The notes: a model not told the origin generated them from the letters alone. A stretch of 64,000 bases of DNA from Phymorhynchus buccinoides (GCA_017654935.2 CM065693.1:18652250-18716249); one strand, 5' to 3'. Positions 20,951 through 32,039 are shown, counted from the first letter of the stretch. Program-made: numbers and translations.

Positions 20951-23660
20951 ATTGCAGGGATTTATGGGACCTGAAAAAGCATGTATTCAAAAGCATGGGG
21001 TCTCAGTAGGTGGGGGCTCTGGTAGGGGTCATGAGGATGGTGGAACCTTGGTGGGGCGTGTTGGTTGTGGGAGAGGCCAGAAAGGTTCAAGGGAAAGCTT
21101 CTCAGAAAGAAATCCATGGAAAAACAAAACCTGGGTTGGAATTCCACTGAAACTCCACAGGTGGTGAATGCGGCGGATTGTGATGGGAAAAGCAAGGGTT
21201 CAAGGAGGGCCAGCCAGAGTGAACCCATCTGCCAGAATCCCAATGAAAATTCCGCCCAAAAACACCATGAGAGGAAAGCACGCGGGTGCCAGAAAGCGGT
21301 GCAGGAGGAGGAGGAGTTGAATGATGGGTGGGGAAGAAGTATAGAGATGATTGGGAGAACGAGAGTAGTGATGAGAAACAATGAAGGAAAGAATTGGGCG
21401 GGTGGATCTGGGACGTGAGAGGGGGAGCAAGAAAAATGTCGGGAGAGAGTGGCCAGAGGGAGAGTCAGCAGAGTGGAAGAGAAAGAGATGGGGATGAATG
21501 CGGAAAATTGGGAAGAAAATTTGAGGCGGGGGGTTGGGAACGGGTGATTGAGGAGGAAAGGAATGGAGAGCTTGACAGAAGGGGGATGAGTTGCAGGGGA
21601 CTTTCGGGAGGAAATGTTGATGATTGAGTGGAGAGGAGGAGAAGGGATGGATGAGGTTTGGGATGGAGAGTGAGGATGGAAGGAGGGAGGAAGGGTGGAT
21701 TTGGGGTGGAAAATCAGCAGTTCGGATGAAAGGGGGTGGATGGGCGGGGTGGTGGGGGGGAGGGAGCGAGAGTGGCGAAACTTGGGTTGAGGGAGGAGGG
21801 GAAGGTGGATGAAGTGAAGAAAAAAGGGTGTAATTTGAAGTTTTCTGTTGAGACTGCAGGGAAGACGTTCAAGTGATTTCTTTTTATGTATGCTGCTCTT
21901 GCAGGCATCAGACATTTGAGGACTGATTAAATTCTAAACAGAGGTTGAACTTTCTTCTGTCAGGAGGTTTTGCCATTTTATTTAGATAATAATATTTTTT
22001 GTCTGGAATTAGCATTTTTATAGCGATTTATCAGGCATAGGGCCTGAGTGTTTTGGAGTTTTATAAGGGGATTAATTGGGTTTAAATTTAGCTAGTGTGG
22101 ATTCCTTTGTAGAGGGTCACACAAACTTGTAGATGGGGAAGGAGGAATTCCTTGTAGAGGGTTCCCTTGGTGTGTTCTGTGGGTTACTAGTATTATTAAG
22201 AAGGAAAAAAAGGGTAAGGAAATTATTTTGAGTAGGGAACTGTTAGAAGTTATTTATGAATGATGAGGTGTTTAAGGGGATTCCTTGTAGAGGGGTCCAC
22301 CATTTGTAGATTTGGGTTTTGAGGGAATCCTTTGTAGAGGGGTTTCTCGGGTGGATTTTTCTTGTAAGTCTGGGTAGTTATAAATTTGGAAAGTGGAACA
22401 TTTTTTTTTTTGTTATGTTGTATTGGGGTTATTAGGGGACTGATCCAGTGTGTTTAGGAATGGGGTGTCTTTGTGTTAAATATATGTATGATGCTTTGGA
22501 AGTTGTTTGGATTTGTTTACTGTTAATTTTGTATGTTTACTTTATGTTATTACCATTTGGATTTGTAAAACTGTTTCAAAATGATGTGGAGCGGAAGATG
22601 TGGGAAGAGGACGGAGGAGGGGAAAGGACAAGAAGGAAAGAAAAGAAAAGAAAAAAAAAAGAAGAGTGAGCCTGGGAGAGGGGAAGGAAACAAAAAAAAT
22701 ATGAAAGGGGAGGAATAGAGTCAGAAGGGAGGAAGTTGGGGTTCACAGTTTTGTGTGAAGTTTTTGGTTGGAAATCGGTGGCAAGACAAGAAAGAATATT
22801 GAAGGAAAGAATGTGGTGCATTGAATTTTATGAAGCATTTTTTATTCTGAGGTGGTGTTTTGATGTTATGATTGAACGTTTGACGTTGTTTGACTTTGCA
22901 AAATATTAGGAATTAGGGAGGAGGGTTGTTTTGGGGAGGAGGGGGGGATTGAGAAGGAAGGACATTTAGGAGGTTTTTCGTGAATGTTAAGGTTAGATTT
23001 AGGGGAAGGGGAAGGAAGGTTTATCTTTCTTTGGACCTCTTGTAGAGGGATTACAGAGGAGGAAAGAGGAAGGCTTGGGGTGGTTTTGGTTTTGCTTTAT
23101 TAGTGAGGGAACCCTTTGTAGAGGGGTTCCTCCATGTCATCAGTAGAAGTTAAAATGAAAACATTATGGATCGGTAATATAAAAAGGCTTGGTTTAAAGT
23201 CAAGGTTTTTTATTGATTTTGGGTATGGGAGGCTTGGTTTCTAAAGTTGATGATGTTGGAAATTCAGGAGTTTATGGTTGGTGTTAAAAGTTAGAAAGGT
23301 TATTGGTGCTTCTTTTAAAGTTAAAATGTTGCTGTATGGAGTTTGTGTGGTTGTGGAATGTGAAATAGGGGAAAATTGTTGGGGGGAGGGAGGGAATACC
23401 AATTTAAAAAAAAAACAAGATTTTTGGAATTGTGGAATTAGATTTCCGGGATGGTGAGGGGAAGCCTAAAAAAGTTAAAGGGGGGAGAGTGTGGTAAGGC
23501 GTCAAAGGGGGCGTAATCGCAAAAAAGAATAGGGGGGGCAGGGCAAGAGGGGTGTGTGAAGAACGACGAGGGGGACGGGGACCGAGAGAAAGACGAAGGA
23601 CTTTACTGAAGCACACGGGCGGCGAGGGAGGCCGAAGCTAAGAGCACGGGACGGAACGAA
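20951..23660. other. Strongly purine-skewed DNA with recurring CCTTTGTAGAGGG hairpin motif
   Basis: The plus strand is G+A rich over about 2.7 kb. A 317-codon minus-strand frame (20962-21915) is open mainly because its strand is pyrimidine-rich; the product is Ser/Pro/Leu-rich with no recognised domain, so I do not call it. The motif CC(T)TTGTAGAGGG recurs at 22104, 22150, 22283, 22329, 23037 and 23113, flanked by partly complementary GGAA(C/T)CC and GG(G)TTCC. Confidence 0.6.
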
Positions 23661-24845
23661 GAAGGGAGTGAGTTTCGGTAGTATTGGTAAGCAGGGAAAT
23701 TACTAAAACTGTTAAACTCCAAACATTTGTTCACGATAATTTGATTTCAGGTAAGGAGATCCAAACTGAAGTTAAATACTTCGGGACCTACTGGGGACAT
23801 CATGGCCGTTGTCCTAGAATCAAAAAACACTGCCTCCATTTAAAAAAACGGTTGGTTGTTGGGGACTACATCATGTGTACTTTATTTAGGGACTTCCATG
23901 CCATTGAAACCTGCATCTTTTAGTTGGATTGACTCATCAGCTAGGCATACGGTACATGCCGTCGTTAGAAGCTGTGTATTTTCGAGTCAAACCTGAGGAA
24001 AGGTATATAGTGTTGAATAATTATGCTATTTGTGGACAATTCAAAACGGCTTGAAGAAGTTCTTATGTTAATTTTTTTCCTATAAAAACGATACTAACAT
24101 ACAGTCATGGACAGTTATGTTGATGGAAAATCGTGGAACACTTGAAAAACCACTGGAGAGCTCCCTACTATCGAACTGTGTTATCAAAATACAGGACCAC
24201 GGTCAGAGATGGCTGGAGGTTTAATAAAAAAAAACGCAAAAGGTTGGGGACCAATCGGCTTTCGTCTTCAACTTCACCCGTGCACCCAACACCACATACC
24301 GAATAAAAGAAAGAAAGAAGCCAGCTAAAGTTAACCCACCATTACTGACACACGATTTCACAACATTAGAGGGAATCGATAATTTAATTTGGACGTTGCA
24401 GGGACGTTGCAATGGCTTACATAAACAGGATAATAGGACAAAAGCTGCGTTTGTTTTAAATAAACCAGCCCTTATTTTTATACTATTCAGCCCTGGATGC
24501 GGTCTTCGTTCGGCTGCCCCCCCACCCCTTCCCACCCTGTCCCCTCAATGCTCATACACAATGACTATGAAAAAAAAAACGAGGGGTCAGGGGGGGCAAA
24601 GGTGAAATCTTTCACATGATTTCCAGAGAGGAAGAACAAAGTTAGCGGTCTGATTTCGAGAGAGGAAGAAAAACACAATCCACCATTTGTTGCTACCTAA
24701 CATTTTCTATGGAGGACTTTTCAACCCAGTTTTCACCAACCCAACCATCGCTAAAGAAATAGTCCGCCCTCCTTTTTCCCTCCCTCCCCCCTCCCACTTC
24801 CCCTCCAGCTACCCCATACTTTCTCTGTCAAGTGCCGCTTCCTGA
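23661..24845. other. No recognisable gene
   Basis: Mixed-composition DNA. The short frames at 23684-23923 and 24221-24535 lack known domains. CT/C-rich from 24760 to 24820. Confidence 0.45.
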
Positions 24846-24854
24846 CCTCCATGG

Positions 24855-25250
24855 GGGTTATTCAGCCCAGCTGAAGCTCCTGCTGTGGAAAAAAACTGCT
24901 GCCTGTCAGAGACGCAACCCAGTGTTGTCGGTCACCAGCGTAGTGAAGTGGTTGCAGCCAACGGTCTGCTTCGCTTACCTGAATTCGTGCGTTTCTATCG
25001 GGAAACAAGTTAAGCACGCAGGTAGGGAACACCCCATGCCCACGGTTGTGATGCAAAGCACATCGGTATGTTGCCGTGGCTTATAGGGGACGTGTTAATG
25101 GATAAACATCATCCGATGGTTAGGCTTCGCCCCGGACACACCACCCCCTTACCCGCCAGATTCATGGACAACGTCCTAGGAGGAATCGTCAAACTTATAC
25201 GGACGGAGGAATATTTACGACAGGCAATCCCTGCAAGCAGCTGTGAGTCT
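24855..25250 (+). pseudogene. Degraded or poorly sequenced N-terminal ABCA exons
   Basis: Two stretches resemble the start of an ABCA transporter. At about 24860-24975 the frame reads LKLLLWKK...QRRNPVLSV...PTVCFAYL, like the conserved N-terminal LLLWKN...RNP segment and first membrane helix. At about 25115-25210 fragments in alternating frames read LGFAPDTP, LTRQI and MDNVLGGIVKLIRTEE, like the family's YAPNTP...IMD loop. Several one-base shifts are needed, while exons from 25939 on are clean. Either base errors near the contig end or real decay would explain this. Exact exon ends cannot be set; the preceding exon should end in G to complete Val before TLHGF. Confidence 0.45.
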
Positions 25251-25474
25251 GGTTTCATGTGGTATCGGAAATGGTGGTGCTGCGATGTGATGGTGATGAT
25301 GATCGTCATCCATGGTGTGTGTTTGAATATGATGTGCGAGGAGGAATATGATGAAGCATGATCACAAATGCATGTTTAGAATGATGATGAGATGAGGAGG
25401 AGGAAGGAGGAGGATGTTTGGTGAGAAGAGCAGTAAGGTAGCTACTATTTATAGGTCCACGAATTTAATGTGAT

Positions 25475-25495
25475 TTGTTGTTGTTGTTGTATCTT
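25475..25495 (+). repeat. (GTT)n short microsatellite
   Basis: TTGTTGTTGTTGTTG run in the intron. Confidence 0.7.
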
Positions 25496-25609
25496 ACTTG
25501 ATTGTCTTTCGTTGTTTTGCATTATTTCGTTATGATTCACGAGTGCGTGTTTTCTGTGTAAACACTATCAGTATGGCCAAGCGTCAATCATTATTTTTGT
25601 CATTTGTAA

Positions 25610-25760
25610 TCTCCCCCCCCCCACTCTCTCCCCCCCTCTCTCTCTCTCTCTTCTCTCTCTCTCTATCTCGTCTCTCTTCTCTTTCTCCTTCTCTCTCTCT
25701 CTCTCTCCTCTCTCTCTTCTCTCTCTCTCTCTCTCTCTACTCCTCTCTCTTCTATCTCTC
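25610..25760 (+). repeat. (CT)n microsatellite in ABCA intron
   Basis: CT/CTTCT run about 150 bp long upstream of the exon at 25939, followed by GT runs to 25860. Confidence 0.9.
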
Positions 25761-25938
25761 CCCCCATGTTTGGGTGAGTGTTGTGTGTGTGTGTGTTGTT
25801 CAGACTTCATAGTGTGTAGTGCCAATGGTGTGTGTGTGTCGTGTGTGTGTGTGCAGTGCGTGGTGGCCCCATGTGTGTGAACGCATACCTGCCCACACGT
25901 TCGTAAAATTATGCGTACATAATCTTTTGTTTTACCAG

Positions 25939-26166
25939 TCACCCTACATGGCTTCAACACTGAAGAAGAACTAGTGGACTACCACACAATGGACACCAAC
26001 CACATTTCCATGGGCGTGACTTTCCCAGAACTCACCACTGCCACCACCCTCCCCACCTCCCTCTCCTACTACATGAGGCCCCGGACTCCGAAAGCCAAGA
26101 AGTGGTTCACTGGTAACACCTTCCCCTTCTCTACGCAAGGCATCCCTCGTCAAGATGAGATGCCAT
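25939..26166 (+). CDS. ABCA3: ABCA3-like transporter, first extracellular loop exon (plus-strand gene)
   Basis: First clean exon of a plus-strand full-size ABC subfamily A transporter, a family of ATP-driven lipid exporters in plasma or lysosome-related membranes. The acceptor is TTTTACCAG and the donor is GTAGGT. The frame reads TLHGFNTEEELVDY ... LPTSLSYYMRP ... WFTGNTFPF, matching the GF-x-(S/T)-E-E-E-L, L-x-Y and W-x-x-x-L-F-P pattern of the ABCA large extracellular loop. It ends with one base (T) that joins AT of exon 29182 to give Tyr (MP-YYRGEG). Neighbouring exons continue on the same strand. ABCA3-type is judged from the overall pattern of the downstream domain; paralog identity is uncertain. 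Confidence 0.85.
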
Positions 26167-26620
26167 GTAGGTCTTTATTATTATGATTTTAGCCTTGCAT
26201 GTTTCCCATAATGCTAAAATCCTGAATGGTCTTTAATGCTAACAGCGTGCCTTTTTCGTATATCTTTGATATTTTTAGCCCAGTGGGACTTTACTATTAT
26301 TTCAGCCTGATTTGTGTGTAATAGTGATTATTATATATCAGCCAACCAGTATGGTGTTTTATGGTATGCAGATGGATAGGTCTTCAAAATGAAAAAAACC
26401 CACTGCAGTCAGGAAGATCTTTAATAGTTTAGCCACATAAACTTTAATTTAACCAGATGGGCAATAATAATATTTTTAGTCATTTGAAAACATTTCAGCC
26501 AAAGTGGTCTTTATTATATTCTCTTTCAGACAGTGAGTGACAGCCAGCAGAAAGGGCATCTGCACACCTATATTTTTTGTTTTTTTTTTTTTTTGTTCTT
26601 TTTCTTTTTTTGGGCAGGCT
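26167..26620 (+). other. Intron with degenerate repeats of a GTCTTTATTATT...TTTAGCC phrase
   Basis: A phrase like GGTCTTTATTATTATGATTT followed by TAGCC recurs loosely at 26171, 26229, 26285, 26412 and 26508, spaced 50-120 bp. No coding signal. Confidence 0.45.
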
Positions 26621-26627
26621 GGGCTAA

Positions 26628-27372
26628 AAATACAGTAGAGAAGCCTTGCCCAGTGTACATCTCCACTCTCTTGGCCAAAAAGGATTAAAGGACAGTTGGC
26701 GTTGGGGGAAGGTCCCCTAAAGCCAACCAATCTCATTTGGCTGCAGCACTAGAGCCAGTGCAAATGTCCCTTAGTTTGAGAGTCATAGTCTTCCACGAAA
26801 GACTAAGCTGTACCATGATATTCCAATGCTGTAGGAAATCGTTTAATGTACAGGTCTCATTATTTGCTCTTACTACAGGCTATGTCAACCAGTGGGTGAT
26901 AGCCATATAGGTATTAACAAAAGACCAAGCCAAGGTAGATTTTAACAAAACGTTTGGCTACACAGGTTTTTAGCAATATGTCTATATCAATAAGGTATAT
27001 TTTAAAACAAACAATATTCTGCCAACTACTTCTTTGCAGATAACATCAATAAGGAAAAACGTGACATGGGCCTCTAGAACTGGTGATACCTTTGTTTCTA
27101 TCAAATGGCAGTTTCTTTTTAGTCAATTTTTAGACGATAATTTATTGATAATCTATCTGGATGCACAATTGATGATTATCTACAGCAATGGCAAATCATG
27201 GCTCAGCTTGGTCTTTCAGTATGACTCAAACCAGGGGGTGTTTGCACTGGTTGTGATGTAAGTTGCAGCTAATGGGACTGGTTGGATTTTGTGGACTCCA
27301 CCAACGTCTGTTGTTCTCAAATCCCTTTGGCCTAGAGAGTGGGGATGTACTTTGGGCAAAGGCATCTCCACT
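26628..27372. repeat. Inverted pair of about 130-bp arms (fold-back structure)
   Basis: 26628-26756 (AGAAGCCTTGCCCAGTGTAC, ATCTCCACTCTCTTGGCCAAA, CCAACCAATCTCATTTGGCTGCA) is matched in inverted orientation by 27249-27372 (reverse complement: ATGCCTTTGCCCAAAGTACA, TCCCCACTCTCTAGGCCAAA, CCAACCAGTCCCATTAGCTGCA). The arms enclose about 490 bp without coding capacity. This could be a fold-back transposon or two opposite copies of one short element. Confidence 0.65.
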
Positions 27373-27377
27373 ATAAA

Positions 27378-27616
27378 CCTTTCACCGCCAGCCATCTTTG
27401 AGCCAAAAATGTCCATTAAACTTACTTGACTACAGAACAGATTTTGTCTGCAATATTGTGGGATTTCTCTGTGACACATTTAGAATAGGGTCAATCCTTA
27501 CTACTCAAATTTAGGAACACAATATCATTGAAAATAATAGACCCTGATTTTCAAGTTTTAATGACATGGGCGTTAGATCATTTTTGTGCAAAAATGCGAC
27601 AATGGCGGTGAAAGGG
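27378..27616. mobile_element. MITE family B, copy 2 (best TIRs)
   Basis: Starts CCTTTCACCGCCAGCCATC and ends AATGGCGGTGAAAGGG, a near-perfect inverted pair of about 14 bp. The body is shared with 7968-8208. It sits next to the right arm of the inverted pair and lies inside an ABCA intron. Confidence 0.8.
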
Positions 27617-27828
27617 CTTTTAAGCAAACACACTAGCCACATCCCAGCCTAACTGCCGCCCCCCCCCCCCCCCCTCCTCCCTCTCTGCTGCCTAGAAGTC
27701 ATGGTCCCAGACGACTCAATGGCACATTATTAGATCTGGATTGTATTTCAGGCTGGTTTGCCGTCGAAAATAACTCGCATTCATTGAAAGTGGACATTCC
27801 ATATATTACCATTGTGCAGTGTCTATCT

Positions 27829-28021
27829 TATTAGGCCGCATACACAGTAGACACGGAAATCCCATGCGCAATCCGTGAATAAGTAAGAAAAGAATGTAAA
27901 AAATAAGTGAACATGTCCGTATTTCCCCTAATTCGTGTATATTTTTCCCTTCTTTCTTTTATTTACTTATGGGTTTCCGCGCGTGTGTCAATTCCGCGTC
28001 TAATGTGTCCGCGCCCTCATT
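27829..28021. mobile_element. Palindromic MITE, family A, copy 3
   Basis: The left arm has ATTAGGCCGCATACACAGTA, ACGGAAATCCCATGCGCAAT and CCGTGAATAAGTAAG. The inverted right arm has ATGAGGGCGCGGACACATTA, GACGCGGAATTG and CCCATAAGTAAATAAAAG. Arms pair over most of the 193 bp. Confidence 0.75.
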
Positions 28022-29181
28022 AGGCTAGAATATTAACAGTGACAACGCCGATAACCATGATGATGACAACGATGCTGCTGCTGCTGCTGCCTATACAGGG
28101 CTTCTGAATGTCCTGTCTCCTAACGGGTACGCTCGCCCCCTGTTTACAGTTTTAAGGGGTAATTTCACCAATCAACACCCCCCATTTCAAGACCCTACTT
28201 CCTACGTAAGTAAACGGCACTTACACAAACACGCGCGCACGTACATGCACACGTGCACACAACACACTCTCTTCACTCACACACCTACTGATAACTTTTT
28301 TGTGGTGCTTGTTTTTGTTTTTGACGAACAACCTGTTTTTCTTCTTTGTCTTCAAGTTTTCTTTAACATTTGCCAGACTGGTAGCATGTTGACGAAAGGA
28401 ATATCAAGTGTTTGCAATGATTTTATTGGATTTTGAGAAAAGGGTCTGCCAATGAACAATGAGTTTTCGATGTTTACTGCGTTCTGGCAGTTTCTGCACG
28501 ATCTTTTAAGAATTTTAGATCTAGGTTCAGCGATTGTTATGTTATGTGGCAGTAGCCTAGTTTGGCCTAGCAGACTACTGAAATGAGCAACGTCATTATC
28601 TTACTCAAACTTGACGGCCGTGTTAACGCATAAATCATCATTTTAATGCGTCACCTCACCCTCTTCTTGAGATTTTAAAGGGTAAATTTCAGGCTTGGTT
28701 TGATATTTTAGGGGGTAATTTCAGAGCTCTATTGCGTAAATATGCACAATCTCTACGTTTTGAGAAGCCCTGTTATATGCCGGTGATGGTGACAGTTACA
28801 GCAATTAAGGATGATGACAACAACAATCACCACGGTTACCACAATGGTAGTCAATGGTGACGAGGACAATGGTGGTAAAGATGACAATGACTTGCGACAA
28901 CTTATCGAATAGAAAGTGATGGCAATGATAACATTTTTGTCTCAAAGAAAAACAATAGGTAGAGGATGAGCGCTTGGACAGCTTGTCTAGCTCTTTTCAG
29001 TTATTTTGTTGTCTTCTTTATGGTTCTTACTGTGCATATTACATGACCTATGAAGTTATATGACCTAAGAAACCTATATATATTGTATAGGATAAGCTGA
29101 TATTGATGACAATAATGATGATGATAATAATGACGATAAAGAAGATAAAGACGATGATGGTCAAGATGATGATTGTTTCAG
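28022..29181 (+). other. Intron; no further feature
   Basis: Short (CTG)n at 28074-28090 and GATGAT-rich stretches at 28800-28880 and 29100-29170. No exon is required here: the flanking exons 25939-26166 and 29182-29450 join in phase. Confidence 0.6.
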
Positions 29182-29450
29182 ATTACCGAGGAGAAGGAGT
29201 GTTGATGATGCAGGTTTTTGTGGCCCAGTCGTTGATGAAGATATGGAGCAAAAGCGGAACCAACACCCTCTTTATCAACAGCACGACGTTTGATCTGACC
29301 ATGCAGCGAATGCCTTTCCCGCCATACACGGCTGATTTAATGATAGGAATAGTACAGAGCCAACTGCCGCTGTTCCTTGTGTTGTCCTTCATCTTGTCCG
29401 TGATGCAGACGGTTCAAAGCGTTGTTTATGAAAAAGAACAAAAGTTGAAG
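29182..29450 (+). CDS. ABCA3: ABCA3-like transporter, TMD1 exon with TM2
   Basis: The acceptor is GATTGTTTCAG and the donor is AAG-GTCAGT. The product begins YYRGEGVLMMQVFVAQSLMK, the conserved GEGFL..QxAV..AIMK segment before membrane helix 2. It continues with the MPFPPYTADL motif and a hydrophobic helix (LPLFLVLSFILSVMQTVQSV), ending in EKEQKLK, the conserved cytosolic E-K-E-x-x-L-K. It starts by completing a Tyr codon and ends in phase 0, directly continuing into ESMKLMG of the next exon. Confidence 0.92.
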
Positions 29451-29628
29451 GTCAGTTCTTTTGTCACAACTGTTGTTGTTTTTGTTGTTGTTGTTACTGT
29501 TGTTGTCTTTGCCCTGCTCCTTTTTCTGCTTCTTCCCCACTAAAATCTTCCTTTTCACTTAAACGTAAAAACTAGACAAGCACAAACACCCTGTATTATT
29601 CTTTTTTTTTAATGTGTGTTTGTGTCAG

Positions 29629-29860
29629 GAATCCATGAAGCTGATGGGTTTGATCCCTGCAGCACACTGGGCCTCGTGGTTCCTGACCTGCTTTGCTTAC
29701 CTGGCCCTGGCCATGGCCCTGTTTGTCGTGGTGTTTAACTATGGGGGTTCCAGACCTGTGCTGGTCCATGCTGACTCTTCCCTCTTCTACGTCTTCCTGC
29801 TATGCTACGCCGTGGCCATCATCACCTTCTGCTTCATGATCAGTGCCACGGTGCAGAGAG
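29629..29860 (+). CDS. ABCA3: ABCA3-like transporter, TMD1 exon with TM3-TM4
   Basis: The acceptor is TTGTGTCAG and the donor is GTAAGAAC. The frame ESMKLMGLIPAAHWASWFL is the invariant ABCA E-x-M-(R/K)-x-M-G-L...H-W-x-x-W-F coupling helix. A first membrane helix follows (SWFLTCFAYLALAMALFVVV), then a short loop, then a second helix (LFYVFLLCYAVAIITFCFMI) and SATVQR. The last base G joins CC of exon 35902 to give Ala, so the 6-kb intron between them, including a LINE, must be spliced out. Confidence 0.93.
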
Positions 29861-29884
29861 GTAAGAACAAGAATGGGACAATGA

Positions 29885-29945
29885 TAATGGCGCAGTGGTA
29901 CTGTTGCTGACTTGTGGCTGAAATGTCGAATCCCATCAGAGACTT
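29885..29945 (+). mobile_element. Possible tRNA-derived SINE head in intron
   Basis: TGGCGCAGTGGTA resembles a pol III A box, and TGTCGAATCCC about 35 nt later resembles a B box. No clear tail module is found, so the element may be truncated or the match may be chance. Confidence 0.3.
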
Positions 29946-30289
29946 TCAAAAAAATATGGTTGGACTCCTACGCTGAGTAATTGCACAAAAGGATTCAATG
30001 GGAAGACTGACGCTGCACACTACGGTTGATCTTCATCCACTTGACTTAGAGTGCTGCTCCAATTTCTTGGCCAACTTTGGAGGTGTCTTTATCTCTTGGG
30101 CATGGTTTCTGCCTAGATATCATTATGAAAGGAAGCATATAGAATTCAGTCCTGTCTTGTAGTCTCAGATAAGATTGGAACTCTCTAGCATTCTCTTCAT
30201 CATAATCACCCTAATAAGATGAAGGAAAGTAGCAGGATAGTTAAGGCGTTCATCTGCCTTTCAATTTCTTTTTCTCCATAAGTTCATAA

Positions 30290-30710
30290 GTTCGATTAGA
30301 CGATTTTCGGAAAAAAGCACACATGGGGAGAGCACTTTGTGAAAATTAGAGTCAATTACCTCGGTCAAAACCATAGCAACCATGGCGGCATGACGTCGAA
30401 GCTTGAAGCCGTAGGATGCGAGTCAGCTATTTGCAAATTTTGTTTAGAAAAATGAGGGGCGGCTAGTATCCACAAACTGATAATGCTTGCAAAATGTAAC
30501 GTAAAAATATAAATGACATCAATTTTAGAATGACGCATGGTGTTCTAAGTGATGTAAGTCTACTCTGCTCAAACAACACGAGGCGAGAGCTGGGGATCTA
30601 CCTAATGGTAGAGTAACTTCCCCTGTTTGGCCGATTGGATTAGGCAAGATCACTCCCACACACCATGAAGTTACTCCCCTTAATTATTTCCGAACAATTC
30701 CTATTCAGAT
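30290..30710 (+). repeat. Interspersed repeat E, copy 2
   Basis: Cleaner copy of the repeat at 13555-14040, including GATTAGGCAAGATCACTCCC and CCTTAATTATTTCCGAACAA. Intronic. Confidence 0.7.
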
Positions 30711-31589
30711 CCTGGCCTTGTTTTGTCTTTCCAGTGCAACAGGAAAATCAAACTGAACACCAAGTGCTTTGGTTGTGGACTTAAAGCAAGTATGAACCAT
30801 GCACTTTACACAGGTAAAATTTGGTAAGGGCAGGGAGGAATCCCACTAACTGATATGTATCAAATTGACAGCCTGGTTTCCTAGGTCCACCCCCCCCCCC
30901 CCCCCCATCCATCACCACCCCTCCCCACAAAAAAGTGGTGGCTCTGGACTGTGTTGAAAAATAACTAGGTGGAAGCAACTCTAACTTCACGGAAACGTGT
31001 CCCTTGGACTAGAAATAATACAAATACAAATTATATCAACCAGTCATCTCAAATTATGTCGCCTTGCTTGCCCTGAACTTATGTTTGAATTAAGTTTCGA
31101 TTACCAATTCAGTCTGTACCCTTGGTGTGTTCAGGTCCAATTCATGGGGATTATAATGTTCTGGTGACCTGTCGTTGGACGGACATAGAGGCATCCTCGG
31201 AGGAGGACTTCACTTATGTTGGCTCCCTGACTAAGATATTATTGTCGTAAATAATAATAATAATAATAATAGTGAATCCAACAAATGTGGAGCTCTATGC
31301 GCTTAACAACAACAACATTAAAAGCAAGAAATTCAACAACAAAAACAAATAATCGCTCACACACATGCAAATTGGCATACACATACACATTCGCCCAGTC
31401 CCCATCCTTTTTCCTGTTTTTGTGTGTGGAATATTTGCTTGTTTCTTTAATTAATTGTTTACTTGTATATTTTCCTTTTCTTGTTCGCTACTTTGGAATG
31501 TTTAGTTCTTTATTTTTTCTTTACATCATTTTTTATGGATGGCTTGTTGAAAAAAAAAGCATGTTTTTGCTTATACAATGTTCCCATCT
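30711..31589 (+). other. Intron; no recognisable feature apart from short repeats
   Basis: A poly-C run at 30891-30906 and (AAT)n at 31248-31271, followed by GTGGAGCTCTATGCGCTT. The last part looks like an inverted 3' end of a retroelement with an (ATT)n tail. Confidence 0.45.
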
Positions 31590-31622
31590 GGAAATAAAAT
31601 GTTCACTTGACTTGACTTGACA
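31590..31622 (+). mobile_element. Retroelement 3' tail: AATAAA then (ACTTG)n
   Basis: GAAATAAAATGTTCACTTGACTTGACTTGAC: a poly(A)-signal-like hexamer followed by pentanucleotide tandem copies. The same arrangement occurs at 50222-50260 after a LINE fragment, so this is probably a 5'-truncated retroelement end. Confidence 0.5.
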
Positions 31623-31624
31623 CT

Positions 31625-31770
31625 CCACCCCCCACCCACGCATACACGCAGGCACGCGCGTACGCACACACATATACACACACACACACACTCACTCACG
31701 CACGCACACGCACACGCACACGCACACGCACACGCACACGCACACGCACACACACACACACACACACACC
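31625..31770 (+). repeat. (CA)n / (CACACG)n microsatellite
   Basis: Alternating purine-pyrimidine tract with regular CACACG units at 31700-31750. Such sequence can adopt Z-DNA. Confidence 0.9.
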
Positions 31771-31844
31771 GTTACCATCACCACCACTCACCCCACCCAA
31801 GAACACAATACAAAATACAATCAGTTCAATAAAGCATCAACACA

Positions 31845-31945
<101 letters not shown>

Positions 31946-32039
31946 CCCCCTGTCTGACTATCTCGCAACAAAGCTGACGTAGACATTGCAGTCAACACAC
32001 AGTGAAACTAATATGGGGGGGGGGGGGGGGGGGGGGGAA

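Noticed and set aside
20962..21915. 317-codon minus-strand frame as a gene
   Set aside because: Compositional bias explains the open frame; no domain or splice evidence.
29103..29181. Upstream Met/Ile-rich extension of the TMD1 exon frame
   Set aside because: It precedes a good acceptor at 29181 and is GAT-repeat intron; the phase match to exon 26166 fixes the exon start at 29182.
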